From Cycas panzhihuaensis (taxonomy: Eukaryota; Cycadophyta), in assembly GCA_023213395.1 (NCBI GenBank), contig CM041465.1:212667741-212731740 (forward strand): a DNA stretch of 64,000 nucleotides, read 5' to 3'. The notes below the pieces were generated by a model. The model saw only the letters and a program-made list of their open reading frames with translations, was not told the origin of the DNA and searched no databases. This document shows positions 23,160 through 34,380 of the stretch, in pieces. Position numbers and translations under genes: made by a program. How positions within the stretch are numbered: the first letter of the stretch is position 1; every line of letters begins with the position of its first letter.

Positions 23160-23720
23160 GCAAGTTTCTATTTCAGTTTTCAGTCATACAGAAACATCTT
23201 ACACTATTCCTAAAAGGAATCTCATCCGTACGATCTATACCGCCAGTTCTTGACTTGTATGCACACTCGCCTTGGTTGAAATAGACCAAAGTTGGCCATA
23301 GTCTAGGCCCTAAGGGAGGTGTGAGTTTCATACTGGGTTTGGTCTTAACCGGAATAGTGGTGGACGGACAAGTTAGCCATACCTACAACCTCCAATCAGG
23401 GATAATCTTAATAACCATCCGGAAAAACTGAAAGCCTTAATGTAAGATTAAAATTAACCTAGTCTAATATCTGTCATAGCCGTGGGATACGCAGTACCGT
23501 TTGACTCTTCGGAGGAGGTATATAGCTACTCATTGGTGAACTGGGTGAGGACTAGGAGTACCTGGGCTCCACTGTGACTTGGATTTCATCACCAAGCATA
23601 GGTGCAGGTATCGCGAGTGAAGGTCCTAATCATATACTAGAAGCCTTAGGCATCGAAACCTCATCTATATTTAGACATAAGTAAGAGGTTAGTGGCATGA
23701 CACATCACCACTCTTTGCCA
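23160..23720 (+). other. CpG-retaining non-coding block in the E3 leader
   Basis: About 560 bp of balanced composition inside an AT-rich leader. It keeps many CG dinucleotides (CCGTACG, AACCGGAATAG, GGTATCGCGAG, CTTCGGAGG) although CG is scarce in the rest of E3. All frames are closed, with only a short open run (IGAGIASEGPNHILEALG near 23600). It could be a structured RNA element for packaging or translation, or a captured foreign segment. I do not recognise it. Confidence 0.4.
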
Positions 23721-23909
23721 GCTCCACATTAGGCCTCATTCTTGCATCATTACTTATATTCATCTTTTATATAATCATTAAAAAATAGTTAATCATTGCT
23801 TGCTTCTTATCATAATAATCATTTCTATATCCCTGCTGTGCTAGGTGTACTAGCCACATGTGTCAGTGGCACATACTTCTATCATCTCTTCTACTTCTTC
23901 ATCATCACC

Positions 23910-24790
23910 ATGTCATCTCAATTCAAGCAAAATGTTAACTGCATATTGAAAGGCAAAGAAAATTGGGATATATGGTACACTGGAATTAAAATTGCTGCAA
24001 AGTATGAAGGCCTTTGGAGAGCCCACCTGTAGCCCACACCCAGCTTACCAGCAATAGCTACAATAGCTGCTTCTAGTGGATCTGCCCCATGACTCCTACT
24101 GAGATCTTTGCAACTAAACTACAATGGGAGATAGATGATGAAAAGATTCGTGTAGGAATTTTGTTGGTCATTGATCACTCCTTACACAACTTGATAAACA
24201 AAGAGGAATATGATACAACCTGGAAGGTCTTAGAAGTTTTTAGAAAGAACTTTAATACAAAGTCAGATTTAGAATTTGTTCATCTTGTTTTGAAAATGAA
24301 CAAATTAAAAATGCAAAAGGGACGAGCTCATGAGATAATAAATCTCCTTCGAATAATCAAACAGGTAATTGACAAAGACTTTAAGACCCAATGCATCACT
24401 TAGGCATTTTTTATCTAGTCATGTTTACATGTCCCTGATTATAAAAACTTGCTTGAAAGTCTTTAATCTAGTGGAACATTGAAGACACTCAACTTTGAAG
24501 CACTTGCTAAGAAGTTCATAGAATTTGACAAGACCTTTGATACAAACTGTGTAGCCTCAGACTCTCTTCCAGATGTAGCCTTTGAGGTAGAAGAAGAAGT
24601 TTGCTATACAAAAAATCAAGGTCTCTCTCATGGCAGAGGAAATAACCAAGCAAGAGGAAGAGGAAGAAATATGAGAAATCGTCCACAAGGTCAATCAAAC
24701 CCTCAATCACAATCTCGACAGTTTCAAGGCCAAGGGCCACCTCAACAAAGAGCAAGACAAAGCAAACCAAGATTCTTCAAGGACTGGTAA
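23910..24790 (+). pseudogene. E3 gag pseudogene
   Basis: Start chosen at ATG 23910 (MSSQFKQNVNCILKGKENWD). The first residues give the copia 'L.G.ENW..W...I' pattern. The frame stops at 24030 and resumes one frame over at 24089 (ATKLQWEIDDEKIRVGILL; TTWKVLEVFRKNFN), the UBN2/gag-polypeptide core. After another stop, 24479-24790 ends in an Arg/Gln/Gly-rich basic tail (RGRGRNMRNRPQGQSNPQSQ) typical of RNA-binding Gag C-termini. Gag packages genomic RNA into the particle. The breaks preclude function. Confidence 0.8.
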
Positions 24791-25211
24791 TCAAACTATT
24801 ATGTATGATCAATATAACTGTAAAGGACACTTAACAAAAGATTGCAGAACTGCCACTTATAAGTTGGCCAAGTTCCAACCAAAACATAGAGTTCATAATG
24901 TTGAAGAAACTTGTGAAGAATCCTTTAGTGGTGCACGTTTTCTACAAGCACATATTCAAAGAATTGAGGGATCTTCAACATTAAATTCCATTAACCAACC
25001 AAAGAGATTCTTTGAAGCTTGGTGTGGATATATCACTTGTGAATTCCCTTCAGCAATGCTAAGCCCTATTGGAATTACCAATAGTGTGGCTTCAATCAAT
25101 GGACAGTGGATTATGGACATAGGAGCAACTCAATATATGACATGCAATCATAGTCTATATCAAACATTTGACTTAAATATTCATGGAGTTATTCACATGG
25201 CTGATAAATAA
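24791..25211 (+). pseudogene. E3 zinc knuckle and protease pseudogene
   Basis: Open for 136 codons from 24801. YDQYNCKGHLTKDCR at the start is a CCHC zinc knuckle whose first two Cys ligands have become Tyr (TGT to TAT). At 25108-25135, QWIMDIGATQYMTCN is the copia protease site 'W..DSGAT.H.T', with Ser changed to Ile. The frame ends at a TAA at about 25209 in ADK-stop-QQ, where a Gln codon is expected. Confidence 0.8.
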
Positions 25212-26796
25212 CAACAACCTATTGAAGGAATTGGTAACATTTGCCTGAAACTCCCAAGCTTAGAAGATTTTACATTGCTTGATGTCTTATACATACCCAA
25301 TCTCAAACAAAACCTACTCTCTTTATTTACACTTATTTCTCGTGGATTTGATCTGAGTGTAACTACGAATGACTAGACTCTTAAGGTCATTCAGCCTCCA
25401 ACTAATCAGGTGGTTTTGACTGGATATCTCTCTGGCAAACTCCTTCAACTGAATGACTCTCCATCTTCTAAAGCCTATTGTACCCAAAGCCCTTATGCCA
25501 ATGAAGAATTTACATTTAATTCCATCTTGACCCATCTAATGCTGTCACCAGAAGCTCTTTAGAGTACTCATATGGGCCATGTTCACATTGATAAACTTAG
25601 AGATCTTTCTCACACTCTTCCAAACCTTCCAAAGTTTTCCTCTAAGCCCTTCAAATGTGAAGCTTGTATCATTGCCAAATCTCATTGACAACCCTTTCCC
25701 AAAAATCAGTGGAAATCAAGCCATCCATTACAATTGGTACACTCTAATTTGTGCGGGCCAATGCCCATTCCTTCACTGAAGGGAAAGCTATATTACATCT
25801 ATTTCATTGATGATTTCACTAGAAAAGTATGGGTAGCTTTTCTACATAAGAAATATGAAGCATTCTATATATCCAAGGAATTCAAAGTCTTCACTAAAAA
25901 AGAGTTAGGTTATCAACTCAAATGTCTTCAAACTGATAATGGTGGCAAATATACCTCACATGAGTTTAAAAGCTACCTTCGAGACAATGGCATCAAGTAT
26001 CAAACAACAGTAGTAGGTACACCATAACAAAATGGACTTGTTGAGTGCATGAACAGGACAATCATAAACATGGCTTGTGCTATGTTAATATATAAAAATA
26101 TATCTACCTATTTATGAGTTGAAGCAATCTAGACAATTATTTATTGTATCAATACTGTTAGCCCATCAAAGGAAGCATAATCACCTAATGAAAAGTGTCA
26201 GGACAAGCCCCCATTGTTCACTACTTTAAATTTTTTGGCTCTACATGCTATGCCCATATTCTGGATGCAGATCAAAATAAACTCCAGCCAAGGGCACTTA
26301 AAGACATCTTTGCTGGATACCCTATGGATAAGAAAGGGTATAAGGTCCTCATACCTTCATAATGAAAAATCATCATTACCAGAGATATCATTTTTGTGGA
26401 GACAGAGGATCAGTTACTTAAATTAGACTCCGTAGTACCCTCACGCTGCTATAATAATGTTATCAAGTATGATGTTCAGATTTTAAAATTTGGGGGGGGG
26501 GGGGGGGGTGGGGGGGACAGACATAAATTACTCCAAATATTGGAAGCTAACAATAGAGCCTTGGAGGATACAAGTTATGACTCTAAACCAATGAATGCAT
26601 ATCCAACATCATCTTTCGAAGATAACAGAGTTGACAAAGGCATAGCCATTATAGAAGAACCATCCTCTCCACCTTTAGTTGACAAAGGCAAAATAGTGGT
26701 AGAAGGACCATCTTCCTTAGGCATATCAACATCCTCCTCACAAAATAATCATTTTAACGAACATAATGAGAACCAAAAATTTAGAGAAATGAGGAC
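25212..26796 (+). pseudogene. E3 GAG-pre-integrase and integrase pseudogene
   Basis: About 25565-25700 carries the HHCC-type block (MGHVHIDKLRDLSHTLPN, then CEACIIAKSH-stop). Integrase core: FIDDFTRKVWVAFLHKK (first Asp, about 25800), LQTDNGGKY (second Asp codon at 25935) and QNGLVECMNRT (Glu codon at 26043). Asp and Glu are exactly 35 residues apart, the DD35E rule, so the triad is intact although a stop sits just before QNG. After 26210 frames shift. A variable tail (26396-26796) leads to the E4 insertion and contains the G tract at 26492-26516. Confidence 0.85.
26492..26516 (+). repeat. Poly-G tract (17 G, one T, 7 G)
   Basis: The longest homopolymer in the window, inside decayed E3 coding sequence. 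It can form a G-quadruplex in principle. Its exact length may be a sequencing or assembly artefact. Confidence 0.85.
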
Positions 26797-26801
26797 ATCA
26801 T
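26797..26801. other. Target-site duplication of E4, left copy (ATCAT)
   Basis: ATCAT lies directly before TGATCC at 26802 and is repeated at 33233-33237 directly after GGGATCA. It proves that E4 inserted into E3. Confidence 0.9.
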
Positions 26802-27586
26802 TGATCCAGGAGGATCTACCATATGTTTACAGGATGCGAAAAATGCTAGGCATTAGCATAACTAAAAGAGATATGGCCAAATGGTATCAAAATTCTATGA
26901 AATTTTGTGTAAAAGGAGAAGACACATCCCACTAGATGTGTACAAAAGGTGGGGTTCAGAAAATATCATTTGATTAGAGTTCAAGCCTTGTCTTTGCATA
27001 AAAATTAATCCCACAGCTAGCAGAAAAAAATAGAAAATATATATTATCCTTATATGAATAGAAATATAGCCAAATGACATCCAAATGAGCTAAAATTTTG
27101 TGGAAGCGGAGGAGACATTGTTCCTATAAGTGTACCAAATTTGAGCTGAATTGGAGTCTATTAAGGTCAGTTACAAGCCCCAAATTTTAAGAATTGCATG
27201 AAGGCCACTTGGACAACAGAAAAATAACAAATACATATTATTATTAAATGAATAAAAATGCAGTCAAATGACATCCAAATGAGCTAAAAATTTGAAGAAT
27301 CTGAGGGGACATGTGTTCCTATACGTTTACCAAATTTGAGCTAAATTAGAGTACGTTAAGATCTATTACAAGCTATAACTTTTTAAGAATTGTATGAAGG
27401 CCACTTGGACAACATGCATTCTGGTGGTTAGTGGTTATACTTGCATGATTGCCACTTGTTAAACATGCAATTCAGGTTTCTTTGTATAAATTGAGCCCTT
27501 CTATAGGTTGGAGAGATGGTTCTTGGAGACTTGACTTGGGAAGCATCCTTGGAGAAGCATTTGGAGGGTTTGACCCCCCCTTATGG
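26802..27586 (+). repeat. E4 5' LTR, 3'-truncated
   Basis: 785 bp matching the first 786 bp of the 3' LTR, from TGATCCAGG to CCCCCTTATGG. After 27586 it runs straight into gag sequence. The last 268 bp of the LTR (32965-33232 in the 3' copy), the primer site and the usual leader are absent, so there was a single internal deletion. Confidence 0.88.
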
Positions 27587-27593
27587 GACTTGA

Positions 27594-28829
27594 ATGGTAC
27601 AAACAAGGAAAGGATACAAAGAGAAAGGTGAAGACTTTCTTGTGTTGCAATCACCAAGAAGACAAAGAAAGAATCCAAGCACCATGGCTAAAAAAGAAGA
27701 TGGAGAAATTAGATTTGAAAATCTTGAGAAGAACGTAGAAGCCTTGATGCAAATGATGACCCACCTTCTACCTCTAGTCAAAGGAAAAGGCAAAGAGAAG
27801 GAATTTGAAGGAGGATCCACATATGACCATGACCATGAAGAGGAAGAGGATGAGACCTTAAAGCACTCTTTTGAAGAAAGAAAGGGTACTTCATCTCATC
27901 AACCCTTCAAGGTGGAGGCAAAGTTGGATATTCCAACTTATGATAGAGAGGTAAATGCTGAAAAGTTGGACCATTGGTTGGATTAACTTAAAACCTACTT
28001 CACAATCTATGCTTATAGTAATGCTCAAAAGCTTTCATTTGATAGGCTTAAGTTGTGTAAACATGCATTGACATGGTGGAATGTATATTTAAAGACTCAT
28101 GATATATCTTCTTTTTCATGGAGGGATTTTAAGAAAATAATAAAGAAGCAATTCTACCCCATAGGTCATGAGGAAGACCAATGGGTTACTTGGCAATATT
28201 TACGCCAAGGGAGAGGTGTAAGTGTCCAAGAGTATACTTCTTTATTTTTTAGGCATGGCATGCTACTTGGTATTAATATGGATGAACATGTCACTCTTAT
28301 GAAATTCATTGGAGGATTACATGAATACATAAGGAAGGAACTAAGGCTTTTTAAGGTTCAATCCATTGGAGAAGCAAGTAGGATGGCTATGGCAATAGAA
28401 AGTAAAAGTAAGAAATCTACATTCATGTCTAAAGATTCTACTTTTACTTCTAATAAGTATGAAAAGAATTCTAAATTACACTCATCAAAAAGGCAAGAAG
28501 GAAAGAAGAAAAGAACTAATTTTGTTAAAAGTTCTAACTATTGTGAGCATTGTGATATTAGTGGTCAGATTACAGCAAAGTGTTGGAAGTTACATCCAGA
28601 ACTAAAGCCAAAGCATATCAAGGATATGGAATTAAGAAAGAAGGAAAAAGGGAAAGCACTACTTTCTGAGGTGGAGATTCAAAGTGAAGGAGAAGAAGAG
28701 AAGGTCACTCTACTTACAAATTATGAAGATGATGCTACAAGGGAGGAACTATTTCACTTGAAGCTTCAAGTAGGAAATAGTATGATTGGTGCCATTATAG
28801 ATCCGGGAGCCAAAAAGAATTTGATGTGA
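27594..28829 (+). pseudogene. E4 gag and protease pseudogene
   Basis: Two long open pieces in gypsy gag style. The likely start is ATG 27684 (MAKKEDGEIRFENLEKNVEA), though the frame is open from 27594. A stop at 27984 replaces Gln in LD-stop-LKTYF. The capsid part reads HALTWWNVYLKTHDISSF, SWRDFKKIIKKQFYP and QGRGVSVQEYTSLFF. The zinc region NYCEHCDISGQITAKCW is a CX2CX4HX4C box whose His is lost. At 28789-28829, GAIIDPGAKKNLM is the protease active site with DSGA changed to DPGA, then a TGA. Confidence 0.85.
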
Positions 28830-29889
28830 GAAAGTTTGGTAAAGAGCATTGGGTTGGTAACTACTTCTCACCCTCACCCATATCCTCTTGGTTGGATCCA
28901 TAAAGATGTGGAAATGCAAATATCAAACCAATGTACACTTAAATTTTTCATCACTAATGATTTTGTTGATGAAGTAATATGTGATGTGGTGCCACTGAAT
29001 GTATGCCATGTTGTGCTTGGAAGTCCCTACTTGTGGGATCGAGATGCACTCTTCTATCAAAGGGAGAGAAAGTATCAATTGATGAACGATAACAAGGGCT
29101 TCATCATAAAGGCCACAAAGAAGCACTTGGATAAGATAGCATTAATTTCAGATACTCAAGCAAAAAGGATGATCAATGCATGTGGTAAATTTGGCATCTT
29201 AATAGTAAGGAGAAAAGAAGAGCCAAGAGATGAAGAAGGTCCTTCTACTCACACTCTTCTTATATCACCTAAACAAATGCAACAAATTGAGGAGTTAAAG
29301 ACAAGGTATGATATTCTATTTCAACATGTTGATGGGCTTCCACCAAAGAGAAAGATAGAGCATGAAATCACTCTTGTAGGAGATGCACCATTACCTAATG
29401 TTGCTTTGTATAGGCACTCCATTGTAGAGAATAATGAGATAAAGAGGCAAGTTGAGTTTCTTGATCAAGGGGTCATAAGACCTTCATGTTCACCTTGTGG
29501 GTCACCAATTGTCTTGGTGCCTAAGAAGGATGGAGGATGGAGAATGTGTATAGATTTTCATGCTTTGAATAAAATTACAATTAAAAATCGCTATCCTTTG
29601 CCTCGTATAGATGATTTGCTTGATCAAATTCAGCATGCTTGTTATTTCACTAAATTGGATTTAAAAAGTGGTTATCACCAAGTTAGGGTCAAGGAGGAGG
29701 ACACATGGAAGACAGCCTTCAAAACAAAGCAAGGACTCTTTGAATGAATGGTTATACCTTTCGGATTGTGTAATGCTCCTACAACATTCATGAGGCTAAT
29801 GAATGAAATGTTAAGGCCTTACTTGGATAATTTTGTTGTTGTCTATCTTGATGACATTTTGATTTTCAAAGAACACATGGGAGGAACAT
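28830..29889 (+). pseudogene. E4 protease end and reverse transcriptase pseudogene
   Basis: 28836-29747 is open for 303 codons. It ends the protease (CHVVLGSPYLWDRDA) and enters reverse transcriptase: LDQGVIRPSCSPCGSPIVLV, KKDGGWRMCIDFHALNKIT, YPLPRIDDLLDQI and FTKLDLKSGYHQVR. A TGA at 29745 replaces Trp in LFE[15 protein letters not shown]. The catalytic YLDD is intact at 29844-29855, followed by a frameshift near 29866-29890 just before the [12 protein letters not shown] motif. Confidence 0.9.
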
Positions 29890-30807
29890 TTGCAGCACAT
29901 AGAAGAAGTTTTAAAGACTATGACTAAGCATCATCTGAAGCTTAATATGAAGAAGTGTGAATTTGGCAAGGAGAACTTGATCTTCTTAGGCTTTGTGGTT
30001 GGAGGAGGAAAGTTGAGCATTGATCCACTCAAGACTCAAGCCATCCTCAAATGGCCTAGGCTAACAAACATCACAGAGGTGAGAAGTTTTTTAGGAGCTT
30101 GTCAATACTTGAGAAAGTTTATTCTTCATTTCTCACATGTTGCAGCACCTCTACATGGATTGACAAAATCTAGTAGAAAGTTTACTTGGGGTTCCAAGGA
30201 GGAAGAAGCCTTTCTTATTTTAAAGAAAAAAATTTGTGAAGCACCAGTTTTGGCAATGCCAAATTTGCAAAGGCCTTTTGAAGTAGAAGCTGATGCAAGT
30301 GGAAATGCGATGGGAGCTGTACTTATTCAAGATGGGAAGCCTATTACATACTATTCAGAAGTCTTCACCCCTCAAGTGAAGAACTACCTAACATATGATC
30401 GAGAAATATTCGCACTTCATCAAGCATGCAAGTATTGGAGGTCATACTTGCTCAGAAAAGAGGTTGTAGTTCATACCAATCATAAGCCTCTTCAATTTTT
30501 ACAAACTCAAAGTAAATTACAGCAAGCAAGACACATGAAGTGGATGAGTTATTTACAACAATTCAATATTATAATTAAGTACAAAAAGGGATCTAATAAC
30601 AAAATTGCTGATATGTTATCTAGACCACCTTATTCCACTTCTTCTTCTACTTTTGTTTGTAGTTCTCTTATGAGTTTGCAGGTGGAGCCAATGCATCATG
30701 AAGAGTACAAAGACTTGTACCATGAAGATGAAGCTTTGAAGGAAGAATTAGAGAACCTAGCGAAGGAAGACCTTCCCAACTTGCTTGGAAGGATGGTCTA
30801 CTTTTAA
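29890..30807 (+). pseudogene. E4 reverse transcriptase end and RNase H pseudogene
   Basis: Open for 305 codons after the frameshift: HHLKLNMKKCEFGKENLIF, FLGFVV, then VRSFLGACQYLRKFI (RT connection), FEVEADASGNAMGAVL (first RNase H Asp), LTYDREIFALHQACKYW (Glu) and VVHTNHKPLQFLQTQ. In the last motif the family has TDHK, so a catalytic Asp has become Asn. It ends with KKGSNNKIADMLSRPP, the usual RNase H end ('N.VAD.LSR'), plus a linker before integrase. Confidence 0.88.
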
Positions 30808-31945
30808 AGGGGAGCAACTCTATGTTCCATCAAAAGGAGACAAGATCAAGTGGCTTAGAGAAGCCCATACTTCTAAAGTAGTGGTCACTTTGGTATAGAG
30901 AAGACTTTAGCAAACTTGAGAAGATATGTTGTATGGCCAAAATGCAAAATGATGTAAAAAATATGTAAAAGGATGTGTAATGTGTAATACTTCTAAGCCT
31001 TCTTCTAGAAAATTAGGATTGTATACACCACTTCCTATTCCCACTAGGCCTTGGGAAAGTATCTCCATTGATTTTTTAGGGGGACTTCCCATGACTAGGA
31101 AGGACATGATTATCTCTTTGTTGTTGTAGATAGGTTTAGTAAAATGATATGTCTAATACCTTGTAAGAAGACAATCACAGTGCAGAGGCGGTGAATTATT
31201 CTTCGAGCATGTATGGAAGAATTTTGGCTTGCCTTCTTCCATCATTTCAGATCGAGACACTCGATTCCTTTCATCATTTTGGAAGTCACTATGGGAGATG
31301 ATGGATACCAAATTGAAGAGGAGTACAAGTTTCCATCCTCAAACAGATGGACAAACCGAAGTAGTGAACAGAACTTTAGTACATCTATTGAGGGGATATA
31401 ATTCCAAGCATCCAAAGACTTAGGATGAATCATTGGCTTTTCTACAATTTGCTTTTAATAGAGCAATGCATGCATCACACTCTAAAGCACCTTTTGAAGT
31501 TTGTTTGGGATACTTACCTCAAAGTCCATTTGACTTAGAGTTTTCCATGCAAGCTAAGGAAGGATCCGTCAAAGAGAAGGAGGAGCATGACAAGGCTTTA
31601 AAATACTTGGAGAAGATCTAGAGAGTCCACAAGGAAGTAAATGATCAACTTCTAAGGACTCAACAAAAGTACAAGGAAAGACATGACAATCATAGGCAAG
31701 AGTGTACTTTCCAAGAAGGAGATTTAGTATGGTTATACTTGAGCAAGGAGAGGTTAAAAGGAGAAGGTAAGTAACTCAAACCTATAAGGTATGGACCATT
31801 CAAGATTTTGAGAAAAGTAGGTGGCAATGCTTTCCAACTTGATCTTCTACCTTATATGCAAATATATTCAGTAGTAAATGTTGAATACTTAAAACTCTTT
31901 GAGCCCTCCATGCTAGATGAGGAACAAGACTAGTTCACTTTACCT
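30808..31945 (+). pseudogene. E4 integrase pseudogene
   Basis: Read over several stops: VKGCVMCNTSKPSSRKLG (zinc-binding end), PWESISIDFLGGLPM (first Asp), SSIISDRDTRFLSSFW (second Asp), STSFHPQTDGQTEVVNRTL (Glu), FAFNRAMHASHSKAPFEV and LGYLPQSPFDLEF. Then come RQECTFQEGDLVWLYLSKER and IRYGPFKILRKVGGNAFQL, the C-terminal GPF/Y-type module. Stops at Trp/Gln-type codons occur about ten times. This is clearly a gypsy integrase of the chromovirus type; it is non-functional. Confidence 0.88.
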
Positions 31946-32162
31946 TTAGTTTATGATTTGTATTTGGAAAGTGAGGAGCCTCTCAAGGAAGATTGTATCT
32001 TGGAGAGAAAATCTACCAAAACAAGACATAAGACACATGAATCTTTCAGGATTGGAGTAGTAGGGCAATTGCCTAGTAAGGCCAAGTGGTTTAGTAGGCA
32101 ACAAGGAGAACAACATTTCCCCCATCTCCAATTCTAAGCCAAACAGGATTTGGCTATCTTCC
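31946..32162 (+). pseudogene. E4 integrase tail, possible chromodomain remnant
   Basis: LYLESEEPLKEDCILERK, then TKTRHKTHESFRI, and AKWFSRQQGEQHFPHLQF before a stop. The pattern 'ILD.R..KTR....Y.VKW.G.P..E.TW' suggests a worn chromodomain, which targets chromovirus integration to marked chromatin. The key aromatic residues are not clear, so this is only likely. Confidence 0.45.
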
Positions 32163-32178
32163 AAAGAAGGGGGAGCCA
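32163..32178 (+). other. E4 polypurine tract
   Basis: AAAGAAGGGGGAGCCA directly before the 3' LTR start TGATCC; this is the primer site for plus-strand DNA. Confidence 0.85.
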
Positions 32179-33232
32179 TGATCCAGGAGGATCTACCATA
32201 TGTTTACAGGATGCGGAAAATGCTAGGCATTGGCATAACTAAAAGAGATATGGCTAAATGGTATCAAAATTCTATGAAATTTTGTGTAAAATAAGAAGAC
32301 AAATCCCACTAGATGTGTACCAAAGGTGGGGTTCAGAAAATATCATTTGATTAGAGTTCAATCCTTGTCTTTTCATAAAAATTAATCCCACAGCTAGCAG
32401 AAAGAAATAGAAAATATATATTATCCTTATATGAATAGAAATATAGCCAAATGACATCCAAATGAACTAAAATTTTGAGGAAGTAGAGGAGAAATATGTT
32501 CCTATAAGTGTACCAAATTTGAGCTGAATTGGAGTCCGTTGAGGTTAGTTACAAGCTACAACTTTTAAGAATTGCATGAAGGCCACTTAGACAGTAGAAA
32601 AACAACAAATACATATTATTATTAAATGAATAAAAATGCAGTCAAATGACATCCAAATGAGCTAAAAATTTGAGGAAACTGAGGGCACATGTGTTCCTAT
32701 ATGTTTACCAAATTTGATCTAAATTGGAGTATGTTAAGATCTATTACAAGCTATAACTTTTTAAGAATTGTATGAAGACCACTTGGACAACACGCATTCT
32801 GGTGGTTAGTGGTTATACTTGCATGATTGCCACTTGTTAAACATGCAATTCAGGTTTCTTTCTATAAATTGAGCCCTTCTATAGGTTGGAGAGGTGGTTC
32901 TTAGAGACTTGACTTGGGAATCATCCTTGGAGAAGCATTTGGAGGGTTTGAGTCCCCCTTATGGTATAATTGTAACATTTATTCCTTGTAATTTTACCAT
33001 TCTTTTGCTAGTTGATTTCTCCACCATTAAATGAAGATTTTCATGGTTTAGTAAAAGTATTACTTCTCATACTTTTGGATCAATGTAAAGAGTAAATGAT
33101 TTGGTGTAGAATTTTCCTTTCATAGGCTCATTGTTGTTTTGATGTTATTGAGCTTTCTACACTAACTCCCAGGATCTCAAGGAGGAAAGGTTGATAATTG
33201 ATTTCTTCACCAACTAAGCTCTTTTGGGATCA
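32179..33232 (+). repeat. E4 3' LTR (complete)
   Basis: 1,054 bp, TGATCC...GGGATCA with a perfect 6 bp terminal inverted repeat (TGATCC/GGATCA). It is the only full LTR copy of this element. It is followed by the target repeat ATCAT at 33233-33237, after which E3 coding sequence resumes. Confidence 0.92.
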
Positions 33233-34380
33233 ATCATTCCCAACTCGAGGATCTCAAGAAGCCTGCCAGCTCAATAAGGATATATGACCAAATGAGGTGG
33301 GCAAAACTAGCACTCAAAGTGCCCATAGAGCAAGGATGTAGGAATCATTATATAATGAGCTTGAATCAGCAGAACTGCACCTTACTCTTAATGAAGAGCC
33401 CTTAACGTACCAAGAAGCTGTAAAGCATATAGCTTAGAGAAATGCCATGAATGAATAGTACCAATCTCTTATAAAGAACGGTACATGGGAGCTCATTGAT
33501 CTACCACTTGGTAGAAAGGTAGTTCAAAATAAATGGGTGTTCAAAAACAAATATAGATTAGATGACACCCTTGAAAAACATAAGGTGAGGTTGGTAGCTA
33601 AAGGATTTACACAAAGGGAAGGCATCGACTACACTGAAGTCTTTGCACCTACAACCAAGTGGCCTACCATTAGAACTCTTATGGCCTTGGCTACTCAACA
33701 GGGTTGGAAAATCCACCAACTCGATATTAAGATCGTGTTTCTTAATGGAGATATTGAAGAAGAAATTTACATGGCTCAACCAAAAGAATATGAGATTGAA
33801 GGTTAAGAGCATAAGGTTGGCATGCTCAAAAAGTCCTTGTATGGCCTTAAATAAGCCCCTCACACTTGGTTTTCTAAGTTATCTAAAAGGATGAGATAAC
33901 TTGGATATGAGGTTTATGACTATCAAGATATTGCTGCAACGTTGTTCATCAAGTGCCATAAAGATAAAGTCATTTATCTCATAATCTTTGTGGATGACAT
34001 ATTAGTAACGAGTAATAGTGAACAGGCAATAATCCAATTGAAAAAGGACCTTGGCAAAATGTTCAAATTGTCTGACCTCAGTTTGATGAAATATTACTTG
34101 GGAATTGAAGTAACACAAAAGAATGGAAAATTTTTCCTCTCCCAAGAAAAATATATCAACGATCTTCTAACCAAGTTTCAGTTAGAAGATGCTCGACCAG
34201 TGATGTTACTTGTGGATCCTAACACGAAACTCTCAGTTGAAGATGACACTAGGGAGGCAGATGCAATACTCTACAGGAAACTTATAAGTAGTCTTATATA
34301 CACTACCAATACAAGGCCAAATATTATACACTCTATTAGCATTCTTGCTCATTACATGACAAATCCTAAGTAGAATCATT
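33233..34380 (+). pseudogene. E3 reverse transcriptase pseudogene
   Basis: It resumes at 33290 with ARM-stop-ESLYNELESAELHLTLNEEP and then NGTWELIDLPLGRKVVQNKW. Open at 33537-33806: HKVRLVAKGFTQREGIDYTE, FAPTTKWPTIRTLMALA and IHQLDIKIVFLNGDIEEEIY (first Asp). LYGLK-stop-APHTW has Gln as a stop. At 33942-34373: VIYLIIFVDDILVTSNSEQA (catalytic FVDD intact), KLSDLSLMKYYLGIEV and ISSLIYTTNTRPNI. This is typical copia RT, broken at a few points. Confidence 0.88.

Larger units (their letters stand above)
26802..33232 (+). mobile_element. E4: Ty3/gypsy chromovirus-type retrotransposon nested in E3
   Basis: Bounded by LTRs beginning TGATCCAGGAGG; the 3' LTR ends GGGATCA, and ATCAT flanks both sides. 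The order gag, protease, reverse transcriptase, RNase H, integrase is the gypsy order. The integrase tail suggests a chromovirus, perhaps Reina-like. The 5' LTR has lost its last 268 bp together with the primer site, so the element is 6.43 kb. The first 340 bp of the two LTRs differ at roughly 13-14 positions by eye, fewer than the E3 LTRs, as expected for the later insertion. Confidence 0.92.

Noticed and set aside
27472-27820. Minus-strand frames over the E4 LTR-gag junction
   Set aside because: They are antisense to a supported gag frame and the LTR, with no independent motif.
26802-33232. Integrated plant pararetrovirus instead of a gypsy element
   Set aside because: E4 has LTRs, an integrase and a target duplication; no movement protein or coat-type frame is present.
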